Shown here: one piece after another, positions 33,310-41,968 of the stretch
How the letters are laid out: every line of letters starts with the position of its first letter
How positions within the stretch are numbered: the first letter of the stretch is position 1
Source of the DNA: Megasphaera sp. MJR8396C
Lineage (GTDB): Bacteria; Bacillota; Negativicutes; Veillonellales; Megasphaeraceae
Assembly: GCF_001546855.1 (NCBI RefSeq)
Contig: NZ_KQ958198.1
Span: 1 to 56,243, forward strand
Length of the DNA: 56,243 nt
Reading direction: 5' to 3'
Translations under genes and position numbers: made by a program
The notes under the pieces: generated by a model
Seen by the model: the letters and a program-made list of their open reading frames with translations, nothing else
Databases searched by the model: none
What the model was told of the DNA's origin: nothing

Positions 33310-33338
33310 TTGCAACTACTGTCAACACTCTCTATAAT
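33310..33338 (+). promoter_or_regulatory. promoter of the murQ-murP-mupG operon
   Basis: TTGCAA (33310-33315), a 17-base spacer, then TATAAT (33333-33338). No obvious operator is seen in the ~80-base leader that follows, and 33223-33309 holds nothing else I recognise. Confidence 0.75.
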
Positions 33339-33418
33339 TAGATATATATAGGCCTTTCCATACAGCGCTGTCAAGGCCACTCATCATCACCATGGAAAGG
33401 ATGGAAGAAAGGACTACT

Positions 33419-34333
33419 ATGATTGAATTAGAATCACTGGCAACGGAACAACGAAACAGCCGAAGTCAAGCCATCGACCGCCTGTCGACGGAAGCCATGC
33501 TGCAGGTCATCAACGACGAAGACCATAAGGTTGCCGAAGCCATAAAAGGAATTATCCCGGCCATAGCCCGTGCCGTCGACGTCATTGCCGACCGGCTCCG
33601 TCAGGGCGGCCGCCTTTTCTATACCGGCTCGGGCACGTCGGGCCGATTAGGCATCCTCGATGCCGTCGAATGTCCGCCGACGTACAGCACGGACCCGGAA
33701 CAGATCCAAGGCCTTATCGCCGGAGGCTATGACGCCATATTCCGGGCGAAAGAAGGCGCCGAAGATTCACCAGACCTCGGTCAGGCCGATTTGATGGAAA
33801 AAGACCTTACCGATCGCGACGTCGTCGTCGGCCTCAGCGCCTCCGGCCGGACGCCGTATGTCGTCGGTGCCCTGACCTATGCCAAAAAGGTCGGCGCCGC
33901 CACCATTGCCATCGACTGCTCGCCAAACTCCCCCATCGGAGCCTGCGCCGATATCGATCTCTGCGCCGTCGTCGGTCCGGAAGTCGTTACCGGCTCGACG
34001 CGGATGAAGGCCGGTACGGCCCAAAAAATGATTGCCAATATGTTGTCCACCGGGGCCATGATCCGCTTGGGCAAAGTCTACGGCAATCTCATGGTCGACG
34101 TGAAGTCGTCCAATAAGAAGCTCGAAGAAAGAGCCCGGCGCATCGTCATGACCGCCACCGGCTGCAGCCGCAAGGAAGCTATCGACGCCTTGGCGGACAG
34201 CAAGGGCCATGCCAAAACGGCCATCGTCATGGTACTCCTCGGCGTATCCGCCGCCGAAGCGGAAGCTAAATTAACGGCAGCCAAAGGCTACGTCACCGCC
34301 GTAATCGGGGAGGCATCCCATGGATTACGATAA
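33419..34333 (+). CDS. murQ: N-acetylmuramic acid 6-phosphate etherase MurQ
   Basis: 304-residue SIS-domain enzyme that cleaves the lactyl ether of MurNAc-6-phosphate to GlcNAc-6-phosphate and lactate. Signatures are YTGSGTSGRLGILDAVECPPTY, VGLSASGRTPYV and TGSTRMKAGTAQKMIANM. The ATG at 33419 is chosen because AAAGGA is five bases upstream; an ATG at 33392 lacks a site. It overlaps the PTS gene by 14 bases, so translation is coupled. Confidence 0.95.
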   Translation: MIELESLATEQRNSRSQAIDRLSTEAMLQVINDEDHKVAEAIKGIIPAIARAVDVIADRLRQGGRLFYTGSGTSGRLGILDAVECPPTYSTDPEQIQGLIAGGYDAIFRAKEGAEDSPDLGQADLMEKDLTDRDVVVGLSASGRTPYVVGALTYAKKVGAATIAIDCSPNSPIGACADIDLCAVVGPEVVTGSTRMKAGTAQKMIANMLSTGAMIRLGKVYGNLMVDVKSSNKKLEERARRIVMTATGCSRKEAIDALADSKGHAKTAIVMVLLGVSAAEAEAKLTAAKGYVTAVIGEASHGLR

Positions 34334-35699
34334 ACTAGCCAGGGATATCTACGCCATCACCGGTCCCGCCGAAAATATCCAAAAAGCCTACAACTGTATG
34401 ACCCGCCTGCGCCTTTCCGTAACGGACGAGCATTTCACCAAAGAAGACCTGGAAAAACTCCCCGGCGTCATGGGCGTCAACCGCTCAGGCGACGAATGGC
34501 AAATCATCGTCGGCCCCGGCAAGGCCACCAAACTGTATCAGGCCTTTGAAACGGTCATGGCCGACAGTAAAAGGGCTGAATCGTCGCCTCAAGACGATGA
34601 CGGCAAGACGCCCCAAAGTCCCTTTGACGGACAGGCCCTGCACGAAGAAATCCGCCGCAAAAATGCGACGCCGGCCAAGCAGGCCTTGAAGAAAATCGCT
34701 CATATCTTCGTCCCCATCATCCCTGCCTTTATCGCCTGCGGCCTGATTACGGGCCTGCTCAACATCGCCGTAAAGGTCGATCCGACGCTGGCCGCCCAGC
34801 CCGTGTTTCAAATGCTAGCCATCGCCGGCAACGCCGCCTTTTTCGGATTGAACATCTTCGTCGGCATCAACGCCGCCAAAGAATTCGGAGGCTCTCCTAT
34901 GTTGGGCGGCGTCATGGCCGCCGTCTTGAGCCATCCCGGTCTGGCAAACATTACCCTCTTTGGCGACCCGCTCGTTCCCGGCCGGGGCGGCATCATCGCC
35001 GTCCTCTTGGTGGTCTTCTTTTCGTCCTGGCTTGAAAAGAAACTCCACCGCATCGTACCGGACATGGTCGACCTCTTCGTCACGCCCTTAGCCGTCGTCG
35101 TCATCTCGACCTTTATCGCCCTCTTCATCTGTCAGCCCTTAGGCGGTTACTTATCCGAAGTCATCGGCTATGCCGCCACAAAGTCCATCGGAAGCGGCGG
35201 GGCCTTGACGGGCTTCATTTTAGGTGGGACCTTTCTGCCCATGGTCATGGTCGGAATCCACCAGGGCTTGACCCCGATTCATGCCGAGCTCCTGTCCCGG
35301 TACGGCGTGACCATCCTGCTGCCGATTTTGGCCATGGCCGGCGGCGGCCAGGTCGGCGCTTCCTTAGCCGTTTACCTGAAAACAAAAAACAAGGGCTTGA
35401 AGAAGACCATTGCCTCGGCCCTTCCGGTCGGACTCATGGGCATCGGTGAACCCCTCATTTACGGTGTTACCCTGCCCTTAGGACGCCCCTTTATCGGGGC
35501 CTGCATCGGCGGCGCTGTCGGCGGGGCTGTCCAGGCAGCCTATATGGTCGGCGCTGCGACGATCGGCATTTCCGGCCTGCCACTGGCTGCCGGAACGGAC
35601 AACATCCCCATGTATCTCCTGGGCCTGGCTGCCGCCTATGTCGCCGGCTTCATAGCCACATATCTATTGGGTTTTGATGATCCCAAGGAGGAGGACTAA
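34320..35699 (+). CDS. murP: PTS transporter subunit EIIBC, N-acetylmuramate type
   Basis: 459-residue PTS permease. The EIIB domain (1-85) has the phosphocysteine in YNCMTRLRLSV (Cys26). A charged linker (90-125) leads to the EIIC domain with about ten membrane segments, including FVGINAAKEFGGSPMLGG and MVGIHQGLTPIH. There is no fused EIIA, as in MurP of the MurNAc system, which borrows EIIA-Glc. The neighbours murQ and mupG make MurNAc or MurNAc-GlcNAc the substrate. Confidence 0.9.
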   Translation: MDYDKLARDIYAITGPAENIQKAYNCMTRLRLSVTDEHFTKEDLEKLPGVMGVNRSGDEWQIIVGPGKATKLYQAFETVMADSKRAESSPQDDDGKTPQSPFDGQALHEEIRRKNATPAKQALKKIAHIFVPIIPAFIACGLITGLLNIAVKVDPTLAAQPVFQMLAIAGNAAFFGLNIFVGINAAKEFGGSPMLGGVMAAVLSHPGLANITLFGDPLVPGRGGIIAVLLVVFFSSWLEKKLHRIVPDMVDLFVTPLAVVVISTFIALFICQPLGGYLSEVIGYAATKSIGSGGALTGFILGGTFLPMVMVGIHQGLTPIHAELLSRYGVTILLPILAMAGGGQVGASLAVYLKTKNKGLKKTIASALPVGLMGIGEPLIYGVTLPLGRPFIGACIGGAVGGAVQAAYMVGAATIGISGLPLAAGTDNIPMYLLGLAAAYVAGFIATYLLGFDDPKEED

Positions 35700-36782
35700 A
35701 TGGATACAGGCATTTCGATCTACCCCGGTCTCGGCGGCAGTATAACCGAAAAAACAGACCGAATCGACGCGGCCTCCGCCTTAGGCATCCGTCGTCTGTT
35801 TACGTCCTTTCACATCCCTGAAACGGATGCCTCCGCCTTTCACAAAGAGCTGGATGCCGTCTTATCGACGGCCCGCAGCCACGGCTTCGACGTCGTCGCC
35901 GACATATCGCCGGCCTCGGCCGCTCTCTTGGGAATGGACCGTTTCGAACCGGTAAAACTTGCAAACCTCGGCATTACGACGATTCGTATTGACGACGGTT
36001 TCGATGCCGAAAAAATCGCCTTATACAGTCAGGTCATCCAGGTCCAGCTCAACGCCTCGACCTTGACCGAAGATAACCTCAAAGACCTCCAAAAAAGAGG
36101 CGCTCGCATGGAAGCCCTCGACGGCCTCCACAACTTTTATCCCCGCCCGCATACGGGACTCGACAGGACGTATGTTATCGAGCAGACCAAGCGGCTCCAA
36201 GATTACGGACTCTCCGTCGGCGCCTTCGTCGCAAGCAGTAAAGGCCGGCGCGGCCCCTTATCGGAAGGGCTGCCGACCCTGGAAGAACACCGCCGGCTAT
36301 CCGTCAGCTTGGCCGCCCGTCACTTGGCCGCCTTAGGGCTGCAGTCGGTCTTTATCGGCGACGACAGACCGTCCATGGAAGAACTTCACCAATTAGCCCG
36401 CGTTGGTCAGGAAGAAACGGGTGTCGTCGTCCTGAAAGCCCGTTTATTGATCCGCGAGCCTTATGTCCAAGATCTCCTGTCTCATACATTTACGTCTCGT
36501 CCTGATCCGTCACGAGACGTCGTCCGGGCCGGCAGCAGCCGAAGCCTTTTAGACGGCCGCATCATCGAACCGGACAGTGCCGGATTCCGCAGTCTCCGCC
36601 GCGGCGATATCACCATTGACAACGCCGATTTTCTCCGCTACATGGGCGAAGTACAAATCGTAAAGCGGGAACTGGAACCGGAAGCACGGACCAATATAGC
36701 TGCGAAGATCCTGCCTGAAGAAGAATTTCTCATCGACACCATTACGCCGGGCCGGAAATTCCGCTTTGAATTAATCCGCTAA
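35700..36782 (+). CDS. mupG: 6-phospho-N-acetylmuramidase MupG (DUF871)
   Basis: 360-residue DUF871 protein with a TIM-barrel N-terminal domain (GISIYPGLGGSITEKTDRI, LFTSFHIPE, VVADISP, GITTIRIDDGF) and a small C-terminal cyclophilin-like domain. In S. aureus MupG hydrolyses MurNAc-6P-GlcNAc in the cytoplasm, after which MurQ acts. Its place directly behind murQ and murP, with the ATG abutting the murP stop, supports the same peptidoglycan-recycling route here. Confidence 0.9.
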   Translation: MDTGISIYPGLGGSITEKTDRIDAASALGIRRLFTSFHIPETDASAFHKELDAVLSTARSHGFDVVADISPASAALLGMDRFEPVKLANLGITTIRIDDGFDAEKIALYSQVIQVQLNASTLTEDNLKDLQKRGARMEALDGLHNFYPRPHTGLDRTYVIEQTKRLQDYGLSVGAFVASSKGRRGPLSEGLPTLEEHRRLSVSLAARHLAALGLQSVFIGDDRPSMEELHQLARVGQEETGVVVLKARLLIREPYVQDLLSHTFTSRPDPSRDVVRAGSSRSLLDGRIIEPDSAGFRSLRRGDITIDNADFLRYMGEVQIVKRELEPEARTNIAAKILPEEEFLIDTITPGRKFRFELIR

Positions 36783-36834
36783 CGCCTTCGAAAAATGTAT
36801 TGATGAAACGTAATGAAAACAGAGGTACACAACT

Positions 36835-37776
36835 ATGAATCAAGAAATGAAACTCGCCGTCCTCATCGACGCCGAAAATATTTCCAGTAAATACATCGAC
36901 GTCATCCTTTCGGAAGCCAATAACCTTGGCGACGTCGTCTACAAACGGATATACGGCAACTGGACGACGCCACAGATGGCTTCATGGCGCAATACGATCC
37001 TCGACAATGCCATCCAGCCTATCCAGCAGTACAGCAATACGATCCGCAAAAATTCATCGGACTCGGCCCTCATCATCGACGCCATGGATTTATTGTACAA
37101 GAGCAATCTCGACGGATTCTGCATCGTATCGTCAGACAGTGACTTCACCCGTTTGGCATCGCGCCTCCGCGAATCGCAAAAGTACGTATTAGGCATGGGA
37201 GAAAGCAAGACGCCCCGCTCCTTTATCTCGGCCTGCAATAAGTTCCTCTACCTCGACGTCCTTTGGGAAGAAGCCGAAAAACATGATGCCGACGATATGG
37301 AACCGGCCGAACATGAAGAAACCGCTGCGGAACCGGAAACAGATACTGCCAAACCGGAAAAACCTGAAGTAGAAGCCGAAACCCATCCGACAGAAGTACA
37401 TCCCAACGAAACCGAAAGTGAACACCTCCCGGCAGCATCGGAACAGGATCCGTCTTCCGGCAAGACGCCCGGAAAGGATTTCTCGACGATCCGTCAGGCC
37501 CTCATTAAACTTACCGAAGAAAACTCCGACGACAACGGCTGGATTTTCTCCGGCACCTTGGGCAATCTCCTGAGCAAACAGTTCTCCGACTTCGATGTCC
37601 GTAACTTTGGGTATAAAAAATTCGTCCCTTTCATCGAATCGTTGAATCTCTTTGAAGTCAATACCTTTACGGACGAAAAAAACCGTACGGTAAAACACAA
37701 CTACTTCAAGCTTAAACAGACACCGAAGCGGCAGCGCCGCACCTTCCGCCCGTACTACAAACAACGCGGCCACTGA
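36835..37776 (+). CDS. NYN domain-LOTUS/OST-HTH domain protein, predicted ribonuclease
   Basis: 313-residue protein. The N-terminal NYN/PIN-like domain (1-150) has acidic catalytic-type residues in LAVLIDAENIS, IDAMDLL and CIVSSDSDFTRLASRLRE, the LabA/YacP-like pattern of Mg-dependent RNases. A 60-residue acidic Pro/Glu-rich linker (155-210) leads to an OST-HTH/LOTUS domain (about 215-295: DDNGWIFSGTLGNLLSKQF, NFGYKKFVPFIESLN), followed by a basic tail (KRQRRTFRPYYKQR) suited to nucleic-acid binding. The function is inferred from domains. It precedes a degenerate exonuclease-like membrane protein by 29 bases. Confidence 0.88.
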   Translation: MNQEMKLAVLIDAENISSKYIDVILSEANNLGDVVYKRIYGNWTTPQMASWRNTILDNAIQPIQQYSNTIRKNSSDSALIIDAMDLLYKSNLDGFCIVSSDSDFTRLASRLRESQKYVLGMGESKTPRSFISACNKFLYLDVLWEEAEKHDADDMEPAEHEETAAEPETDTAKPEKPEVEAETHPTEVHPNETESEHLPAASEQDPSSGKTPGKDFSTIRQALIKLTEENSDDNGWIFSGTLGNLLSKQFSDFDVRNFGYKKFVPFIESLNLFEVNTFTDEKNRTVKHNYFKLKQTPKRQRRTFRPYYKQRGH

Positions 37777-37805
37777 GAAGGATTCATTCACGGAGGTTGC
37801 CCGTC

Positions 37806-38927
37806 ATGAACAGCAATACCCAAAAGGCGCTGGAATCCCTGCGGCATCGAGAGATCAATTCGTCGATCGCCGTAGCCGCAGATCTGGCAAACGACAATCC
37901 AAATAGCATTTGCCGGCTGGCCCTGGCCTGGATTAGTGACGGCAACGTCCATGGCATTTCGTATCTCATCAAGCCCCGCGAGGGCCCCATTGAAACCCGT
38001 CATGTAACCGAAGCCATGCTGGCCGACAGCAAGCCTTTCGACGTCGTCTGGGATGAAGACATATCGGTTCTCATTGAAGATTCCTTCCTATCGGCCTACC
38101 ATTCCGAGGAATTATTCACGGCCATCCAGGCCAGCTACGAAGCGTCGGGACGGAAATGGCCCATCCATGACGTCTACATCCGGGACCTTCAATTTCTGGC
38201 TGCGACCTACATTCCCAACCTGGCCAATGACTCCCTGACGTCGATCCTCCACCGCATGGACATCGCCGTCGACATGGACAGCGCCATCAGCCGAGCCATG
38301 GCCTGTATCTGCGGCTTGAGCTGGCTTGAGGAACGCTACCCCATTTCAACGTATGGCATTCCCTTGTCATCGGTCCTGAGCGGAGCCCTGCGCCCCCGCA
38401 GAGAGGACATCGATCAAGCAGAACAGGCAGAAGAAGATGGCGAACAAGAGACGAAGACCTACAGCAAATGGGATCATTATACGAAGATACTCCTCTTGCC
38501 CTTCGTCATACTCTGCCTGTTCCTCACCATTTACTACATCCATCGCCAGCGAGAAGCCAATCAGTCAAACGTCAACTTCTCCCAATATTCCCAAGACGGC
38601 GTCCCGACGATGAGCGATGCCGAAAAAGAAGCTCAGCCTAAAGAGCATCGCCTTCCGTCCAGCAGCGGCCGCTACCTCATGATGCGCGGGACCTATGTCA
38701 TCCCCGATAAAGAAACGATCCCCGTCTTTCTAAAAGCCAGCCGCAACCGCGATATGGAAACGATACGGGCCCTCGTCCGCTCCGATAAAATCCTGATTTT
38801 CGCCAAACCGACGCGAATCCAGATTGTCGACGATACGCCTTATGAAGGATTCATTAAGGTCCAGATATTAGAAGGCGACTATGCCAATAAACAGGGCTTT
38901 GCCGCCGAAAATATGGTTACAAAATAA
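37806..38927 (+). CDS. membrane protein with degenerate DnaQ-like exonuclease domain and C-terminal SH3-like domain
   Basis: 373-residue protein I do not recognise as a named family. Residues 15-185 follow the DEDD exonuclease pattern but lack its acids: ExoI VAADLAND keeps one Asp (Asp26) but not the Glu, ExoII is SAYHSEELF in place of AHNxxFD, and ExoIII is DMDSAISRAM in place of HDAxxDA. A charged linker precedes a membrane helix (about 227-245, LLLPFVILCLFLTIYYI), and the C-terminal ~80 residues look SH3-like (YVIPDKETIPVF, RIQIVDDTPYEGFIKVQIL). The ATG at 37806 has CGGAGG upstream. Likely cotranscribed with the NYN-LOTUS gene; a binding or scaffold role is inference. Confidence 0.72.
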   Translation: MNSNTQKALESLRHREINSSIAVAADLANDNPNSICRLALAWISDGNVHGISYLIKPREGPIETRHVTEAMLADSKPFDVVWDEDISVLIEDSFLSAYHSEELFTAIQASYEASGRKWPIHDVYIRDLQFLAATYIPNLANDSLTSILHRMDIAVDMDSAISRAMACICGLSWLEERYPISTYGIPLSSVLSGALRPRREDIDQAEQAEEDGEQETKTYSKWDHYTKILLLPFVILCLFLTIYYIHRQREANQSNVNFSQYSQDGVPTMSDAEKEAQPKEHRLPSSSGRYLMMRGTYVIPDKETIPVFLKASRNRDMETIRALVRSDKILIFAKPTRIQIVDDTPYEGFIKVQILEGDYANKQGFAAENMVTK

Positions 38928-38928
38928 A

Positions 38929-38980
38929 AGCGCCTGCTCACCGAGGCTCAATGACTCCGTGAGCAGACGCTCTTTTTTTA
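38929..38980 (+). terminator. terminator after the exonuclease-like membrane protein
   Basis: AGCGCCTGCTCACCGAG pairs with CTCCGTGAGCAGACGCT with two mismatches, followed by CTTTTTTT. It can also serve the convergent ArsR gene. Confidence 0.88.
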
Positions 38981-38994
38981 TGAGAAATGGCGGT

Positions 38995-39321
38995 CTATAA
39001 TTCTTGACCAATAAAACGGGATAGTTCCTGTAATGCTTGTTCATTGCGCCGATAGTAAGTCCATCGGCCAACGCGTTCTGTCGACAATAAGCCGGCACGC
39101 TGCAGCATATCCAAATAATGAGAAATCGTCGATTGCGAAATCCCAGCTTTATCCTGAATAGAACCAACGCAGATGCCACCAGGGCAGTCGGCTGTATCTG
39201 GAGACAGATGAAGCTTTTTACCAGGAAAATGCTTTTCCGGATCTTTAAGCCAGATCAGGATATTTACCCGCGTTTCATTGGACAATGCCTTGCACATTTC
39301 CATGAACTGCTTCTTATCCAT
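38995..39321 (-). CDS. ArsR family transcriptional regulator
   Basis: 108-residue winged-helix regulator. It reads CKALSNETRVNILIWL, an insertion containing DCPGGICVGSIQDKAGISQSTISHYLDMLQRAGLL (recognition helix), then the wing RVGRWTYYRR. The Cys pair in CPGGIC lies before the recognition helix where sensing residues can occur in the family. It is a single-gene unit with a consensus promoter, flanked by unrelated genes, so the target is unknown; self-regulation is likely. Confidence 0.88.
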   Translation of the reverse strand: MDKKQFMEMCKALSNETRVNILIWLKDPEKHFPGKKLHLSPDTADCPGGICVGSIQDKAGISQSTISHYLDMLQRAGLLSTERVGRWTYYRRNEQALQELSRFIGQEL

Positions 39322-39366
39322 CTGTATACATCTACCTTTCTAGATATTTAAAAATTACCTACTAAT

Positions 39367-39395
39367 AGGATACGATGAAATAGCATTTTTGTCAA
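39367..39395 (-). promoter_or_regulatory. promoter of the ArsR gene at 38995
   Basis: On the minus strand TTGACA (39395-39390), a 17-base spacer, then TATCCT (39372-39367). Confidence 0.78.
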
Positions 39396-39424
39396 TATAT
39401 ACGGGTAATATTTAAGTAAACAAA

Positions 39425-39619
39425 TTAGAAAGCATCCCATTCAGCAAAGCGTTCGTTCATCCGCTTTTTCTTTATCTTCCGAGTTTTTTCCTCCGCTGCC
39501 GCAAAGGGCATCCGTCCGGCCTCAATGGTCCGCTTATAAAAAAGCTCTATGGCTTGTTCTTCTGTCAGGCCTAAGCGGGCAAAGACAGCCCGGGCCTTTT
39601 CTCTCGTTACGTCATCCAT
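39425..39619 (-). CDS. RelB/DinJ antitoxin-like small protein without a toxin partner
   Basis: 64-residue protein with the RelB/DinJ core pattern: EKARAVFARLGLTEEQAIELFYKRTIEAGRMPF, then a basic KKKRMNERFAEW tail. The usual N-terminal DNA-binding strand of the ribbon-helix-helix is very short here (MDDVTR only), so it may not bind DNA. The ATG at 39619 is chosen because AAGGAG lies nine bases upstream; it overlaps the cobT stop (ATGGATGA). No toxin gene follows; the next gene downstream is the ArsR regulator. It may be a relic or a solitary antitoxin. Confidence 0.65.
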   Translation of the reverse strand: MDDVTREKARAVFARLGLTEEQAIELFYKRTIEAGRMPFAAAEEKTRKIKKKRMNERFAEWDAF

Positions 39620-40667
39620 GCTGTGCATCTCCTTGGCGTTTATCATAGCGATTTTGGGCTTCCTGATTGATACCGTCTAAGGTAGCCATATGCCAGACGG
39701 CGTACATCATCGTCTTGAGCAGGATGACCCCCAGGACGGCCCCCGTCCCTTCTCCCAGCGAAAGGCCGGCCGTAATGGGCACATCATATTCGTCGATGCC
39801 GCACAGGCGCAGGGCCTGGGCCATACCGGGTTCTCTTGAAATATGAGAAGGCAGGGCATAATCCCCAACGCCAGGATCTATGGCAACGGCGCAGGCCAAG
39901 GCCGTCGCCGTAATAAAGCCGTCGATATAAAAAGGGATCCGCTCATCGGCACAGGCCAGCATAGCGCCACACAGAGCGGCCAGGTCGAATCCCCCGACAC
40001 AGCGAAGAATCGCTTCCGGAGATGTCAGCTGCCCTTCATAGCGCTTCATGGCGTCGGCAATGACACGGCGCTTATGAAACAGCAGTTTATAATTTCCCTT
40101 GGCGGAACCAAAGCCCGAAAGCCAGGTCATCTTTTTCGGCGATAAGGCCGTGAGCACCGCTGCCGACGTCGTCGTATTGCCGATGCCCATTTCTCCGAAG
40201 GACAAGAGATTGATGCCTTCGGCCTTTGCCGCCTCCACCTGTTCTCGACCGGCAGCCAAGGCCTGTTGAAACTGCTCTTCACTCATGGCCGGTTCCTTGG
40301 CAAAGTCCCGCGTTCCCCGGGCTATCTTGCGGTCGATGCCGACGGCATCTTCACTATCGATACCGACGTCGATGACGGCGTAGGGAATATGCTGACTACG
40401 GCAAAAACAGGTCACGGCCGATGTGCCTTCTACCATGTGCCGGCTCTGCATATACGTAATATCAGCGAGTTGTGCGACGACGCCAGAATGAACGACGCCA
40501 TTATCGGCCGCAAAAATAAGGTGCTTCGGCCGAAGGTCTTTATGAAACTGTCCCCAAGCCAAGAGCACCTTTTTAGCTTGCTTTTCTAAAAGGCCTAAGC
40601 TGCCGGGGGGTTTCGCCAAATTGTCTACTTGATGGATAGCCTGTTTCATATACTTGTCTTCGGTCAT
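39612..40667 (-). CDS. cobT: nicotinate-nucleotide-dimethylbenzimidazole phosphoribosyltransferase CobT
   Basis: 351-residue enzyme that activates dimethylbenzimidazole or other lower-ligand bases for cobalamin assembly. Conserved features are LAKPPGSLGLLEKQA near residue 18, the FAADNGVVHSGVVAQ segment, EMGIGNTTTSAAV, and the C-terminal SLGEGTGAVLGVILLKTM. It stands alone without other cob genes and without a cobalamin riboswitch in front; a hairpin at 40711-40727 is the only leader structure. It is translationally coupled to the RelB-like gene. Confidence 0.93.
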   Translation of the reverse strand: MTEDKYMKQAIHQVDNLAKPPGSLGLLEKQAKKVLLAWGQFHKDLRPKHLIFAADNGVVHSGVVAQLADITYMQSRHMVEGTSAVTCFCRSQHIPYAVIDVGIDSEDAVGIDRKIARGTRDFAKEPAMSEEQFQQALAAGREQVEAAKAEGINLLSFGEMGIGNTTTSAAVLTALSPKKMTWLSGFGSAKGNYKLLFHKRRVIADAMKRYEGQLTSPEAILRCVGGFDLAALCGAMLACADERIPFYIDGFITATALACAVAIDPGVGDYALPSHISREPGMAQALRLCGIDEYDVPITAGLSLGEGTGAVLGVILLKTMMYAVWHMATLDGINQEAQNRYDKRQGDAQHG

Positions 40668-40710
40668 ATCGTTCCTCTTTTACCATTTTTCGCTTTTTTC
40701 CTGCCCTCAG

Positions 40711-40727
40711 CCCTTCGTCTCGAAGGG
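40711..40727 (-). promoter_or_regulatory. leader hairpin before cobT
   Basis: CCCTTCG and CGAAGGG form a perfect 7-bp stem with a three-base loop in the cobT leader. A TGGTACAAT extended -10 lies upstream near 40753-40761. The structure is too small for a known riboswitch. Confidence 0.4.
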
Positions 40728-40920
40728 TCTCGATAACATTCTTTTTTATTGTACCATGATTGGCCCCGATTCGCTACGACGGCGTCTTTAATACAATAAT
40801 TTGCATTTTTAAAAATACTGCCATAGACGTCAGTGAATATTTGTCCATTCTGTAGCATATATTTCCTTGAAAAAACGTTTAATTTATGTCAAAATAGGCT
40901 TAAGAGTGGAGGTGGCCATC

Positions 40921-41937
40921 GTGTCCACAATTAAAGATATTGCAAAAGCTGCCGGCGTTTCTATTGCTACCGTCTCCATCGTCCTGAACGGAAAAGGACG
41001 GGAACGAAAAATTTCACAAGAAACTCAACAGCGAATATACAAAATTGCACAAGATTTAAACTACGTTCCAAACCAATCGGCAAAGAAGCTTCGGTCAGCA
41101 CAAAAGGACAGCTACGCCATTGCTTTCTACTGGGCAACAGACTTTCGTATCAACTACTTGGCCCGTATCACCCTCGGTATCCAAGAAGAAATCATGAAAC
41201 AGAATAAAACAATTCATTTAACTGTCGTCCCGTATAAAGTTGACCAGCTCCAAAAACAGCTCGAAGCCATGCAGAATGAATTCTTCAACGGCATCATCAT
41301 CGCTAATATGTCCAACAAGGACATGGATTATCTCAATTCCATCCATATTCCCTGCCCGGTGGTCCTGTTCAATAGAGAATCGGATAAATACAGCAGCGTC
41401 ACCATGGACAACTATCAAATTGGCTGCAATGTTGCCCGTCATTTCCTCGACAAGGGTATCTTCGACGCCGGCGTCCTGACCCATGATACGACCTTCCCCA
41501 TCATGCGTACATGGATGCAGGGATTCCTCGATACCTTTGCCCAAAACGGTCACCCCGTACCGGAAGAAAACATCGTCCTCTGCGACACGGCTTCTGCCAG
41601 TGCTGTCGCCGCTACGAAAAAACTCTATGAAGAAAAACGCATGCCCCGGGCTATGTTCTGTGAATCAGACGTCCTGGCCCACGGTATGCTTTATGCCTGC
41701 CATTCCCTGGGTATCGCCATTCCGGAGGAAGTAGAAGTTTTCACCATCGGCATCAATATGGCCCAGCTCAACGACTACGCCATCCCCTCCTTGTCTCGTG
41801 TCGATATCCCCATGGGTGAAATCGGTCAGCACTGCCTGCATCTCATGGTCGATCTCATCGAAAAGAAAACAGAAAATCCGACGGTTCAATTCGTCGAAGG
41901 CCGGGAAATTATCGGACAATCCTCTCCGGCAGAATAA
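40921..41937 (+). CDS. LacI family transcriptional regulator
   Basis: 338-residue regulator. The HTH reads STIKDIAKAAGVSIATVSIVLNG with hinge RIYKIAQDLNYVPNQSAKKLRS; the periplasmic-binding-like effector domain follows and ends FVEGREIIGQSSP. The start is GTG (40921), eight bases after GGAGG; an upstream ATG at 40867 would begin before the ribosome binding site. A sugar or nucleoside effector is typical, but no transporter or catabolic gene is next to it, so it may act on a distant regulon such as the murQ operon 7 kb away; that is speculation. Confidence 0.9.
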   Translation: MSTIKDIAKAAGVSIATVSIVLNGKGRERKISQETQQRIYKIAQDLNYVPNQSAKKLRSAQKDSYAIAFYWATDFRINYLARITLGIQEEIMKQNKTIHLTVVPYKVDQLQKQLEAMQNEFFNGIIIANMSNKDMDYLNSIHIPCPVVLFNRESDKYSSVTMDNYQIGCNVARHFLDKGIFDAGVLTHDTTFPIMRTWMQGFLDTFAQNGHPVPEENIVLCDTASASAVAATKKLYEEKRMPRAMFCESDVLAHGMLYACHSLGIAIPEEVEVFTIGINMAQLNDYAIPSLSRVDIPMGEIGQHCLHLMVDLIEKKTENPTVQFVEGREIIGQSSPAE

Positions 41938-41968
41938 GCGATCTATTCCTTTCCCTCCCTATTTATCA

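Noticed and set aside
40668-40920. Possible cobalamin riboswitch before cobT
   Set aside because: The 250-base gap lacks the conserved B12-box sequence; only a 7-bp hairpin is present.
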